A stretch of DNA of 64,000 nt from Aaosphaeria pasadenensis. Taxonomy: Eukaryota; Ascomycota; Dothideomycetes; Pleosporales. The position numbers and the translations under genes were made by a program. This document shows, piece after piece, positions 33,902 through 44,676 of the stretch. Numbering within the stretch: position 1 is the first letter of the stretch; every line of letters begins with the position of its first letter. The notes under the pieces are model-generated. The model did not search any database, was not told the DNA's origin, and saw only the letters and a list, made by a program, of their open reading frames with translations. The stretch spans positions 1 to 64,000 of the forward strand of contig JAKLMB010000050.1 in NCBI GenBank assembly GCA_022813625.1, read 5' to 3'.

Positions 33902-36682
33902 ATGGACTTTGTCACAGATGTTCTCACACCTGCGACGCCCAGCCTCGAGGCGTTATTCCCTGGAGCAACGCAATTCGGATTGCGTTTTGTGCGACAACAA
34001 ATTGGAAATAAGAAGCTTCGTGAAGCTCGCGACTTTCAGCTACTCATGAACCGCATTTACAGTCATAGTGCGCATGAGAAAGTAAGTCAAATCTAGATAC
34101 TAATGGATTTCTCTGCTGATAGTCCGTCGCTAGCGTTCATCTGCGATAGTTGACAAGCGCCTACATAGTCTTGCGCGTGGAGATGATTCAGCTACCCAAG
34201 ATCTCATTGAAGATAAGGCGCAGATTATGGAGGAATGCGGATCTGGAGAGAGCAGCGCTGCACTGACAGAACTGTGCAACGAGGATGATGAAAATCCGCT
34301 AGCGAAAGGGGGAGACCGAAGACAGCTTCCCGAGCTGACGACCACAGTGCTGTATCAGCTTTTCTACGATAGCACAATACTACCATGTCATGGCGAAAAA
34401 GAACATGAGCCGCTTGGCCCGCTTGAGGACCTTGACTGCTATCTACGCCTGGATGGGCAATGGGCAACATTTGGCGATGAGAATCATGACTTTGTCGATT
34501 CCGTTATTGCTAGGAAGGGCGAGTTCTCTGAACGAAGGGCTAATGTTCGATTCCAGTTACCTTATCAATATCAAGAACACTCAAATACTAAGGCAATTAC
34601 GGATGCCCCCGATCAGAAGAACGTCAGAGAGCCTGCTAGACTTGAGAAGCGCGTTGGCTTTGCAGGGGTTGATGAATCCAAGGACGCTCCGGACGAGCTG
34701 ATCGTAGACTTCTGCGAAACAATCGGGAGAATCGTCTACTGGACTGGTCAACGAGTTCCGATACGTCTTGTGGGCAGAGTACCACATCACTGCTTCTACG
34801 AGCTTGATCCTGAGCATGGGGGCGACTGCGCAAGAAATCGCCTCCCCGTATCTCTGGAAACGGCTCTTGCAGAACCAGCGCTCCTGTCAGCGAAAAGCAA
34901 AGTCTACCTTGCCTTTGCATTAGCTAAATCCTATTGGCAGTTCTACGAGTCGAAATGGATGCAGGTTCAATGGAGCTTGACAACAATATGCCTTCTATCT
35001 CATCTTGACCAGAACGATAGAGGACCCGCCAGTGGCGATTATTTGGAAGAGGAGGCAAAAACTCCTTACCTCACAATCACTTCTCCCCCTACAAGCGAGA
35101 TATGTTTTCAAGAGCATGAGCCTCCTGAAACGGGGTCGTGCTTCAGACACCCTTATCCATATCTGCTTAATTTGGGAAAACTATTATTCCTACTGTGTGC
35201 CCCCGAAAATTCTCTGCAGAAATTCTCTGCAAAGATTATTCAAAGGACAACCCACCCTGATATCAAGAACGGGTTTCTATGTGATTACATCGACGAGATG
35301 CGTCGCCCTGCAACATCGTGGCCTGACCTTGACCTGTCTGATCAGAACAGGAACAGCTACCGACAGATTGTACAGCATTGCATCCCTGGACTGGACGTAT
35401 TGAGTAATGGCATGGAACTCGACACTGTAGCTGCAAGACGTGCATATATAAGAGATAAGGTTGTGTACCCACTTTATCAGCTCTTGAAAGGAATGGAAAG
35501 CCCGTCCGTTGTGCACGCACAACCTACGCTACATCTTGCAAATACACACACAAACGCAACCTCTGGTGGTAAGACTGACTTGGTTGAGCGAGCCACAAGG
35601 TATTTATGATCGAAGCTGCAAAATCACTTCATACACTAACTCGCTGTCAGTGACGAATCAGAAGCCTGGTTAAAAGCAATCAGATACTCGCCCTTAGTGA
35701 GCGGTATCCCAAAAGAATTCTTGAACACAGGCAAAAGCAGACCGATGATCGCGGTCCTTGATACAGGATATGATCCCAAATCATCTTTCATACGTGGGCC
35801 ACAGAAAAACCGCTTTGAGAAACAGGCCGAGGGCCACGAACTATATCATTGGAAAGACTTTTGGAAAGATGAGAGCAGCCCGAAAGACGAAGATGGGCAC
35901 GGTACCTCAATGTTATCAACAATCATGACACTAGCACCTTTCGCTGATGTTTGCGTGGCACGCATTGCTGGTAAGGATGGTGATCTTCGAGGAAAGGAAC
36001 GCGAAAGAGTAATCACATGTTTAAAAAATGTATGTACCGGAACTAGGACCTTTCCCGCTCGTGTGCTGATTAGTCGTGACAGGCAATAATATGGGCATGC
36101 GACACTCAAAAAGCGGACATCGTCTCCATTTCATTGGGGTGGGAAAAGGAACCGATAGTTGAAGGCAAGAAGGTGATTCAAAATGCAATGTCTATTTCGC
36201 TTGGGAATGCAAACCAAAAGGTGCTATTCTTTGCTGCTGCATCAAATTATGGCGGCGGGCGCCCTGAACTCTTCCCTGCAAAATACAAAGAGACATTTTC
36301 GGTTCGAGCAACAGACACGAAAGGCGTTCACCAGTCCACGAACCCTGAGCTTTCGGATGGCTCGGACGTCTATGGAACTCTAGGGGTTCGGGTACCAACA
36401 GCGGACAGAAGGCCTGCTGAACCAGACGTCAGCAGAAGCGGAAGTTCAATCGCAACAGCCATCACTGCAGCTCTTGCTGCAATCCTCATTGCATTTATCA
36501 ACATATACGACACAGAAAACAAATGGGAAATGGTGAGGACTTCAGAAGGGTTTCAGAAACTGATGCAAAGGTTATCCACAAAGATCGAAAGCCAGAAACG
36601 ATTCTTTTCTCTGGAAAAGGTCCTCAAGGAGAGCTATCGTGAGGATCTAGTGAAGCACTTGGACGGAGCAACTTCAAATTAA
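33902..36682 (+). CDS. DUF7580 - subtilisin-like serine protease (S8) fusion
   Basis: An 874-residue protein from exons 33902-34081, 34134-35599, 35651-36029 and 36083-36682. The first ~300 residues are helical and lack a signal peptide. Residues ~310-545 match the fungal DUF7580 region (KVYLAFALAKSYWQFYESKW). A subtilase domain follows, with Asp586 in IAVLDTGYD, His632 in DEDGHGTS and Ser797 in SGSSIATA. Asn730 in AAASNYGG is in the oxyanion-hole position, so the catalytic set looks intact. With no secretion signal or prodomain, it should act inside the cell. Fungal intracellular subtilases of this type sit in NLR or allorecognition loci; in Podospora, HET-Q2 activates the gasdermin HET-Q1 by cleavage. 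Here the next gene on the same strand is gasdermin-like. The match to DUF7580 is by remembered motif. Confidence 0.88.
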
Positions 36683-37245
36683 CATTCTTTCGTTTTGAAT
36701 CACCTGTTAGAGTTTTAGATCAGAGGGTTGAGAAGCAATGTCTGTGACTATCTGCTCGGTGAGGAACTGATTACCTCATCTAGCTGCAAGTCTAGGTCCT
36801 ACAATCCTAACTTCAATTTTTGGCTAGAGCTTGGAGGTACACTTTCCTCAATGCACACCTACAACGAGAAAAATGTAAGTGCAAATTATTCATAATATGC
36901 GCTCGAGAATCATTCGACGACGGATGTAAACGCAATATTACGCAGCACTATCAAAAGCAAACATTATGGCCCGACCTAAGCCAATAGTTTGGTCGCATAA
37001 GCGCCCGGCGCAAAGATGCATGGGATAGCGATTTCAGCTGCAGGTTATCCAACTTTTCACCGGTGCGGGGTCAAATATGATCGACAGAATTCACGCTCTT
37101 ATCTACTCATTACTGTACACTACACTTTTCAAGGATTTGGTACTGTAAGCGTTACTCCTTCCCATCCAAGTTCAAATTTATCAACAGGGAGCGCTTTGAG
37201 TAGCCTTTTCGCAGGACGAGCGTGCACCCGCTGGCCACGACGACC
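36683..37245. other. Spacer between subtilase and gasdermin-like genes; possible upstream exon
   Basis: No independent gene is seen. An ATG at 37077 opens a 68-base frame ending at a GTAAGC donor (37145). Splicing to CGCAG ending at 37214 would join in frame to the gasdermin-like coding region and add 33 residues. I prefer the simple ATG at 37246, but this longer form is possible. Confidence 0.35.
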
Positions 37246-38082
37246 ATGAAGAAGTATTACATCGGTGCCCCGATGCTGGGCCTCGTTCTCGAGGGACCTT
37301 TGAAGATCGGCAACATAGTCAAAGACTTCACTGCTCCCCAGGACCGGATAGCGTTCCTTGACCGTGCTCCCGCGAACACAATACCTGGAGCCGGGTTTAG
37401 CAAAGGGACGATAGAAACCGCGAGACGAGCGTTGATTCAAGCGGGTTTCTCGGCAAAACTTTACGAGGTGTTCGGTGCCCAAGGGGAAGCAAGAGGCAGC
37501 AGGACGCTGCACACTGTATACGATTTCGACGAGATAAAGACTCTGTACCTTGCCGATAACCCCACCGCCAAGGAGGTAGAAGCCCTTCGAAAGTCAAACC
37601 CTGAAGTCAAGACAGCACTAGACAGAGGGCCCTTGTACATCGTAACGGGGTTAAAGGTCGTAAAAGGTCTCAGGTATACGACTGTACAGCGAACTGACAG
37701 ACGCGCTGGTGCTGGTGGGCAAGCCACTGTTACTGAGGAGGCTGCAATAGAGGCCCACTTAGGCGGCGAAAATGGCACGGCAACGCTCGAAAATTACACC
37801 GTGATTGGTGATACTATTATGGCATTCCAAGTGCACATAGTGGCAAAGGAGGGCCGATGGTGGCCCTTCTCTTCAACACTTGATTCAAAGACCTTTGATC
37901 CCGAGGACGGAGGTCTCATGAACTCGAAGGACAGCAAAGGTCCAGCAGACTTATTTGCAACGGAGGCGGACCAACAACATATTGCGTATTTCAGTGAGCA
38001 AGAGGAGTTGGGCGAGGTGGTTGAGGAGGAATTGGAGGACGAGGACGAGTTATGGTCACTCCTTGTTATCCGTTCGTCTTGA
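37246..38082 (+). CDS. Gasdermin-like pore-forming protein (putative)
   Basis: A 278-residue intronless frame. The fold pattern matches the gasdermin N-terminal domain. An early hydrophobic strand (MLGLVLEGPLKIGNIV) is followed by a charged helical segment. Then comes the strand LYIVTGLKVVKG with a basic hairpin after it, and DTIMAFQVHIV, which ends in TFDPEDGG much as animal gasdermin N-domains do. The last ~50 residues are acidic (EEELEDEDE) and form a short C-terminal extension. In fungal gasdermins a short tail of this kind is removed by a protease to free the membrane-perforating part. The upstream neighbour encodes an intracellular subtilase, fitting a protease-gasdermin cell-death pair. 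Gasdermins diverge strongly, so structural comparison is needed. Start at 37246 is the first ATG in the frame; GTG at 37222 is unlikely in a fungus. Confidence 0.68.
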   Translation: MKKYYIGAPMLGLVLEGPLKIGNIVKDFTAPQDRIAFLDRAPANTIPGAGFSKGTIETARRALIQAGFSAKLYEVFGAQGEARGSRTLHTVYDFDEIKTLYLADNPTAKEVEALRKSNPEVKTALDRGPLYIVTGLKVVKGLRYTTVQRTDRRAGAGGQATVTEEAAIEAHLGGENGTATLENYTVIGDTIMAFQVHIVAKEGRWWPFSSTLDSKTFDPEDGGLMNSKDSKGPADLFATEADQQHIAYFSEQEELGEVVEEELEDEDELWSLLVIRSS

Positions 38083-39220
38083 GGTGATCCAAAAAGAACC
38101 TCGGACCAGATCGAACGCAATGCCGACATACGGACTCAAAGATAAATGATTTGGTTTTACACTGCCTTCCACTTGCAGATTTTGAAAAATTATGCTAGAG
38201 TGCCGGAGTTGTAAATATGCCTCCCTTCACACGAAAACATCATCTTCTTCCATGGTCCCGTGAGACAAGAAAATAACTATAACATATGCATTGACTGTCT
38301 CTTTGAAGCTAGTTCTTCTATTTCTGCTATCTACAGACCGACATCAATGACGTACATGGTGCTCTTGCTCTGGGAAACGAATCTATCGAAGGTACAATCA
38401 GCAAGCGCTTTCCAATGAAAGAGAATGGTATTCAGCGTCTTATCTACAAAAGAAGAATGAATATTAACGTAGAATTCACAGATTGTTGTGGTGCTGGAGA
38501 CTAACCTCTTTCAGCGAGTAATCTTCAACTGATACTACTGTTTCTATGGAGCGTATCTGAAAAACTTGTCGATCATTGGAGCATGTTATCTGATTCAACT
38601 ACATTTCATTTTCCACTGACCTTCACATAGAACTATTGCTAAAAGAGAATGACTCAAACTAAGTCGTCAACTGCTATAACCCTGGAGTAAGATAGCACTA
38701 TGCTATGAAGGGGTCAAGGAACAAACGAGTTTAAAGGTTATAAATGATGAGATGTCTCCTGATTAAAGTACACTGTTCTGTTGCGTAAATGGAGGTTGTT
38801 CCAAGCTCACCATGACCCTGTTTGTCTAACTGCTCCTTTTGATTGATACAGACCTTGAATAATATTACAGAATGTTCCTGTTCTTTGGTCTTGAAGGGAA
38901 CGTTTAAGAAGATCCCGTCTTCGCCGCTCTGAAATGATGCTCCCTGTTCAGCCGAAGAATGCCAGAAAGACGTCTGCCCGAGATGCGAGAGCGGGCGAGA
39001 GAAGACAGAATGCCGCTCACGTCCTCCGGTGCAGAATCGACCAGAAGAAATACATCGACCGCCAAAAGATCCGACCGCCAAAAGATCAAAGCTCGGGGAA
39101 CCAGCTAGCGATGAAAAAGACCACTAACAAACATCCCTGGTTTCGGCCCTTGCTTTTGTGTTTATGAGATTCGAGCTGGCAGAAAGCAAGCCATCAGATA
39201 ATCTCTTCCCGACAAAGCGA
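38083..39220. other. Gene-free spacer after the gasdermin-like gene
   Basis: No gene recognised. A 16-base tandem duplication (CGACCGCCAAAAGATC, twice) lies near 39056-39087. The 116-codon frame at 38731-39081 on the minus strand has no family features. Confidence 0.45.
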
Positions 39221-39722
39221 CTAGTACACCAGAATCTCCTCATCCTTTTCTCCCCCGTCTCTCCATTTATTGAGCACCGTCTTCATATCCGCCACGATAA
39301 GCTGAGCATAGTCAGGCCCAGCGGCCCCGACAGGCAAATCCGCCGGGTTCCCCCTCACCCAAGCAACAGGCTCTTTAGCAACACTGGCGAATTTCTTCTT
39401 AAGCTCCTCAACCTGATGAGGATCATAGCCGCGACCGAAGACAACAGCGCGAGGAGGTCGGCTGTAATCGTTGGTTCCGATCTCATTTGGGCTCTGAGAC
39501 TGAGGATTGCGCCCTGCAAGCAGATGCGGGAGCTCAGCCTCTGCAGCCTCATATGACAGGATGAAGTGGGTGACTGGGGTGTATTAGCACTGGAATTTAT
39601 TATTTCAAAAATGTATATCAATGACCTTCATATTCAGGCAGCAAGTGCTGGGAGATTGATTTCCCCATCGCGGGTATTTTGCCACAGCCAACTACTGGTA
39701 TTGGTTGAGTGAATGAAGACAT
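39221..39722 (-). CDS. Small Rossmann-like fungal protein of unknown function
   Basis: A 149-residue protein from exons 39722-39626 and 39573-39221. The N-terminal PVVGCGKIPAMGKSI resembles a nucleotide-binding beta-alpha turn. VTHFILSYEAAEAELPHLL follows the splice, then PPRAVVFGRGYDP and VAWVRGNPADLPVG, with PDYAQLIVADMKTVLNKWRDGG at the end. I recognise the pattern as a small fungus-specific family often found near regulators and secondary-metabolite genes, but know no assigned reaction. The donor (GTCATT) is non-consensus, yet splicing there is needed to join the halves and the result fits the family pattern. It is divergent from the bZIP gene with a 348-base shared promoter that carries tandem repeats. 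Confidence 0.8.
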
Positions 39723-40070
39723 GTTGCGAGATCTGTACACTGTGCTGCGGATGAAAGTATTTCAGAGCATTGGAGAGTGCAATGAGGTCGATGATTCGGT
39801 TTTATATTTCTGGCTGTGATTAAATAGGTAGTTAAAGACCATACACCTTGAGCGGGGTTTGGGCCAATCATAGCGGCCCATCGATTTTTCGATTATTCAA
39901 CAGTCCTCGACCGACGCTACGATTTTTCGATTATTCAACAGTTCCGACGCTACGACCTCGATGAGTAAAGCAACGCCGTCACGTCCTTTTCGCGTCCTCG
40001 GATTGTCTAGGTACCACGTCACTGAATGCCTTGAAGATAGTTAAAGAAAAGGTCTCAAAAGCAATACACG
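39723..40070. promoter_or_regulatory. Divergent promoter with ~35-bp imperfect tandem repeats
   Basis: The block CGATTTTTCGATTATTCAAC with AGT after it occurs at 39882-39904 and 39920-39942. Each copy is followed by CCGACGCTACGA, at 39911-39922 and 39944-39955. The two units differ by a 6-base insertion. They lie in the only promoter space shared by the small Rossmann-like gene and the bZIP gene, making them candidate regulator sites. Confidence 0.6.
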
Positions 40071-41421
40071 ATGGTCGAAGCAATGACTGACGCGCCCGTG
40101 TTCCGCAAGAGAGGCCGGCCACGAACTGTGACAGACGATCAGCGAGTTCTCGAGGTGGGTGCTCCGTACATACCGAACAACCACAAAGCAAGCTGAAACT
40201 GACTCAATGAATCCAGAGACGACGGATGCAGCTTCGCGTCGCGCAGCAAGCATACCGCAAGAGAAAAGAGACGACGATCGCTACGCTGCAATCTCGCGTA
40301 CAGGAACTCGAGTCCGGTATCGAAGAGCTCAGTGAGTCGTTTCTCTCCTTCAGTAATCTCATGATCGAGACTGGGATTCTCGAAAATCAGCCTCATGTCA
40401 CAGCTGCTCTGCAAAAGATCACACAGCAATGCGTGTCGCTGGCCAAAAGCGGCTGCGACAATGCCAGACAAGCACCTGTAGCCCGAGCGGATGTGCCATC
40501 ATCGACGTCTCCCACGCTCAGCGATACCCAAGATACAATCTCAAATGACGATCCACTCATAACGCAACTTACTTCATTGCCAATAATCGGTGACGCTTTC
40601 CAGTCCTCGTCGGACATCGCGGATCCATGGCCTGGACTATCACAACTACCCCCCACGCCACCCTCCCAAGAACAAGCAATTCTACCACTCGGAAGAGTTT
40701 TGTCGTCGCCAGTTGTCACCTTCTCATCCATCCCTAGCCCCCCCTTGAATTTTCCGGCCATAGTTTCGCCTCCAAATCTCTTAAAGCAAGGGCGCTGGCC
40801 GCTCTCATACCGTCTGGTCCTACAGTGCTGCGAGATTGGATACTATCTATTACTAGGCTCACCTGGAGACGATCCGAGGGCTAAAGCAATCTTCGGAAAA
40901 CCATTGGCCATAGACGAGCGCAACCGCTTAATCTCCGGATTCATCGCTGTCATGCACGACGAAGTAGGAGACGTGATCGAGTTGCGAACAGATGTTCTCG
41001 ATTCAAGGAGGAAGAGCTACTCGCCTGAACAACTCGCTGTTTCCACTCGAATGTGGCAGACTGTCATTGAATCGGGCGCTGACGAGTGGATGGACGCGAT
41101 TGGTGTGCAAAGGCTGCTACAGGAGCGAGGGATTCGTTCTTGTATTCAGAACCCGAGCTCGCCCTTCTCCGGTTCCTGGTTCCATTCGGCTCCGCAGCTC
41201 AACCTAGCGAGCTTCATTAAATGTGAGTAATGATGAGATCAATGGCTGATTGTGTCTTCTCGTCTGTGCATTTATTGACCTTGTCGCACTTAGATCTTGC
41301 CCTCTGCTCTATCTGTCTCGGTCGTGGACCAGCATTCCGAAAGCGCGATGTTGAGAATGCCATTCGCCTTGCAACCATTAATGATTCTTGGGATTTTAAT
41401 CCTGTGTGCGCAATACCCTGA
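40071..41421 (+). CDS. Fungal bZIP transcription factor
   Basis: A 405-residue protein from exons 40071-40154, 40217-41222 and 41294-41421. The first intron falls just before the basic region, which begins RRRMQLRVAQQAYRKRKE at residue 29 and has the conserved Q/A/A/R positions of fungal bZIPs. A short leucine-zipper-like helix follows (IATLQSRVQELESGIEEL). The middle is Ser/Pro/Thr-rich and probably disordered. The C-terminal third is a conserved helical region ending CLGRGPAFRKRDVENAI, like the regulatory tail found on many fungal bZIPs; the last intron is needed to reach it. An upstream KRGRPR motif may be a nuclear signal. It likely controls its divergent neighbour, by inference from the shared repeated promoter. 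Confidence 0.88.
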
Positions 41422-41717
41422 ACTATGTATAATACCAATTATTGTCTATAATAGAGAAAATCTCTTTTTACTTTGCATGATGCGGCGAGTGGAACCCGCC
41501 GTAGAGTTGAGAAAGCCCTTCCAGTACATATGTTTCCTATCTCTACGAAATTTCTTTCAAAAAGAACCACCATCTACGTTACGGCCCTTCATTTTGACTG
41601 TGACTTTAGCGTCTAGGGGCCGGCCCTAGAAATCCAGGATCGGACTCCAAAGTCACCACTATGTTTTCCAGTTACAATGTCGCCCTTTTTGGGTCTCACA
41701 AATGCGCAGGCACATCT
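41422..41717. other. Spacer between convergent bZIP and methyltransferase genes
   Basis: About 300 bases presumably holding both 3' ends. Nothing else seen. Confidence 0.5.
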
Positions 41718-42681
41718 CTAGTCACGTCGACGCCAAATAGAGACTCTGTCATGGACCACCCCATTCTCACCCATGCCGACAGTGTGCGTGCGCTCCGGCT
41801 GCCAGTGAGCCACTCTCTCTAGGCCCGCCTTGCTGGGCTCTCGCAACGGGTCTGTATTGACAAGACCCTTATCGTTGTACGAGATCTTCTCACCAGGGTG
41901 GCTCAGGTGTTCCATGTAGGCCTCGGATGGAGAGGCAAATGGAGGACCCGGGGCCAAGGGGTCCTTGTGACGAGGAGACTCTAGACAGATCAGATTGCCT
42001 GCAGGTGAGGGAGCAAGGAGCTCGGTGTGTCGGAGAGCCCATTTGGGACGGAGGTCTGGGTTCAGAGCACAGAAAAACTAGATGGCTGTTAAAAGGAAAC
42101 ACGAGAAAGACCAGAAGGATCAGGGTTTGGACCGGAAGTAGGACAAGCGGAGAGAAAGAGAGCAATAATGAAATCCTAACAGCGGCTGTTGGTATACCTA
42201 CCGTGTAATCATAGATGATATCGAATCCATTCCGAGGTACTACGATTTCCTTTAGCCATGCATCATCGAAGAAATCCCCCTGGACAAAAGTGACCGTCCC
42301 TTTCCCGATTTTCTCGTCTCGCACACGGTACTGGTCATGTTTCTCCTTCTCCTGCTTCTTGCAGGCATCGACAGCCGCGGCGCTGCACTCCAGGCCATAG
42401 GCATCATACCCAAAACTCGCCAATAAGAGTACATCGACTCCACGTCCACAGCCCGGCACCAGGGCCCTCCGCCTCTGACCGTCCTGGGTGATGGGCCCGC
42501 CGATGGTGCTAGCTCGCTGGGCTAGGGTGTCTTCTAGCGCGGGGTTGGGAAAGCCACGATCCCAGGGCAGATTATCTCCTTTGTCCCACAGGGCGGCCCA
42601 GCCCTCGACATAGTTGTCGCCTTGATATTTGGAAAACTGCGCTAGAATACCCTTTGGACCAATGTTGGTAGGAGTCGTCAT
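41718..42681 (-). CDS. TPMT-family thiol methyltransferase
   Basis: An S-adenosylmethionine-dependent methyltransferase of the thiopurine/thiol methyltransferase family, 279 residues from exons 42681-42202 and 42077-41718. The SAM-binding motif is ALVPGCGRGVDVLLLASFGY, and the acidic strand end is GLE. The next motif, FDIIYDYT, is joined by the splice to FFCALNPDLRPKWA, a signature of this family. The plant and fungal members best known act on thiocyanate, sulfide or halides. The start at 42681 gives the expected length. An upstream in-frame ATG at 42807 adds 42 residues without Asp or Glu, possibly a mitochondrial presequence. It stands alone, convergent with the bZIP gene. Confidence 0.9.
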
Positions 42682-42807
42682 AGCTATGGGTTGGTGATGG
42701 AGTCGGGGGAAGTTGGAGGTGCTCGCTCTCGCGTGACAGTGATAAGCAGGGTAAAAGGTTGTGAATAGTATACTTCGCACAGAGTGGACAGAAATTATTG
42801 ACTTCAT

Positions 42808-43724
42808 AGGAAGTAAATGATACTAGATGCGCGGCGTCTGTTCTACTTATGATGCCTCTCCACACTCGTAATTGAGTTTCTTTCATGATGTGATTAGAAA
42901 TCACTATTGTCGATGGGACACCTCAAGCTGCGACCGCGCCCCAATAATAGTCAGGTGTTAGGTCCCAGGTTAAGCAGTCTTTCCTTGTTTATTCATCATC
43001 CCGAGATGAGTTATGGAACTAGAGAACCATGCTCCTGGAAACAACAACTGGGCTTCTGCTCCGCTCAGCCATACACAAGCTTTAAAGTGGCAGACTAGTA
43101 GTCAAGTAAGTGACCATTACCACATCCCTGCTGTCTTCAGTATTTATTTTCAGTATTTATTTTCATTATTTGCTGCTTCAAAGTCAGTTAACTTAGGAAG
43201 ATATCGTAGGTTGACGGTGTTGGTGTAGTCTTGGCATCATGTCAGTGGCAAGACTAGACCATCTTTCAATTCTTATTTTATTGCCTAAAGAAGCTAGCTC
43301 ATGTCATAACTCTAATTCAAACCACATTTACGATTGTTTTGTTTTGCTTGTCGTGTTGCTTTGCAGTGCGTGTAATACTATATATTGTTCCTTGGTGGGA
43401 ACATGTGAATCGGACCTGATCGCGGATAGTCTAGTGTCCCTGCCTTTGTATAGAGCCTTCCGTCCGTGCAGAGGGGACATCTAAACGCTATATTACTTTT
43501 GCCATGGAATGATGGCGAACAACGACCTAGGTAGATACGCTACATGTAGATTGGTTTGCTTGTAGCACTTCTCACTTAGTGCAGTCTTAGATAATCGTAT
43601 TCTTGTAACCAGATAATCAAGGTCTTTGCTCATATTCACATTCAATCTTTCATTACTTTGAACTTCCTAGGCATAAATAAATTTCATTCAAGATAATACA
43701 GTATTCAACGGCAACCTAGCACTC
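42808..43724. other. Gene-free spacer
   Basis: About 900 bases without recognised genes. A short tandem duplication, TCAGTATTTATTT, occurs near 43137-43163. Confidence 0.5.
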
Positions 43725-44619
43725 TTACAATACAAAGGCAGCAATCGCAGCACCAAGTCCTAAGATTCCGGGGGCGGCTGTCATCATCGGTGCTGCCGCT
43801 CCCGTGAACTCTGATACCGTGGGCTGACTAGTACCTGTCTGAGTTTGATTAGACGTCCCAGTCGCTGTAGCTTGTGGTCCCGGTGTGCTAGGAGTAGCCC
43901 CAGCTGTCGCGGTCAAAAGTTCCTCTCCAGCTGTGATGACGACCTTGTATGTTGAGATGTCGGAATTTCGCACAACCGAGCTCTGTACAGCGTATTCAAT
44001 GGGGATGGATGTGATGAAGTCATTTCCGGACACAGAGCAAAAGTCTGGTTCCACCGTGTTTGGCGTCCCAGGATCCGTCACTACGAGGGTCTCGGTGAAA
44101 GCATCACCGGTCGATCCACGGGAAAACGTATTGAGGATAGTGAAAACTTCCACTGGTCTTGGCATCCTGCATGCGAATCTATCAAGGATCGGTTAGGTAT
44201 GGTGACAATAGTGAATACGAGGGAGATGCTTACTTGCTGGCTTGGTGAATACCTGCGGAAGTCGTGCAGCTCGCGTCTCCTTGGCTATCTCTGGAGCAAT
44301 TCCAACCGAAGGACCAATCGCCCGAGTAAGTAATTGATTCGACAAGAGACTGGATTGCCCCGACTCCGAGGTCTGTGGTGAAGGTCTGAATGGCAGTCGG
44401 TCCAAATGTCCACACTTGAGCCTCGAATGCTGTCCTTATATCGGGATGAGTCTCATTATCAAACCCCATAGCAACAGTGAGCGTATCATTATCGGCACCA
44501 ATGACAGACCCGACAAAACCGATTCTATTCGAGCCGTAAACATTCTTCGGCAACCATATGGACGTTGTGACATCTGCTGCAACGACAGTCGCTGCACCTA
44601 ACAGCGCAATAGCGAGCAT
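43725..44619 (-). CDS. GPI-anchored cell-surface protein (putative)
   Basis: A 279-residue secretory protein from exons 44619-44234 and 44178-43725. The N-terminus MLAIALLGAATVVAAD is a signal peptide. The body has several Asn-X-Thr/Ser sites and paired cysteines, with no named domain I recognise; the pattern (IWLPKNVYG, GSVIGADND) is common among fungal surface proteins of unknown function. A Thr/Ser/Gly/Pro-rich stalk (about residues 220-255) leads to a small-residue omega region and the hydrophobic tail GILGLGAAIAAFVL, typical of GPI anchoring. An upstream ATG at 44676 would add 19 polar residues and is less likely. It probably resides in the plasma membrane or wall. Confidence 0.85.
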
Positions 44620-44676
44620 TTTCGCAAAGGTATGTGAGTAGGACGAGTTGTTAGAGTTGCTGTTGAAGAGTTGCAA

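Noticed and set aside
38731..39081. A 116-codon minus-strand frame between the gasdermin-like and Rossmann-like genes
   Set aside because: No homology pattern, and it overlaps a short tandem duplication.
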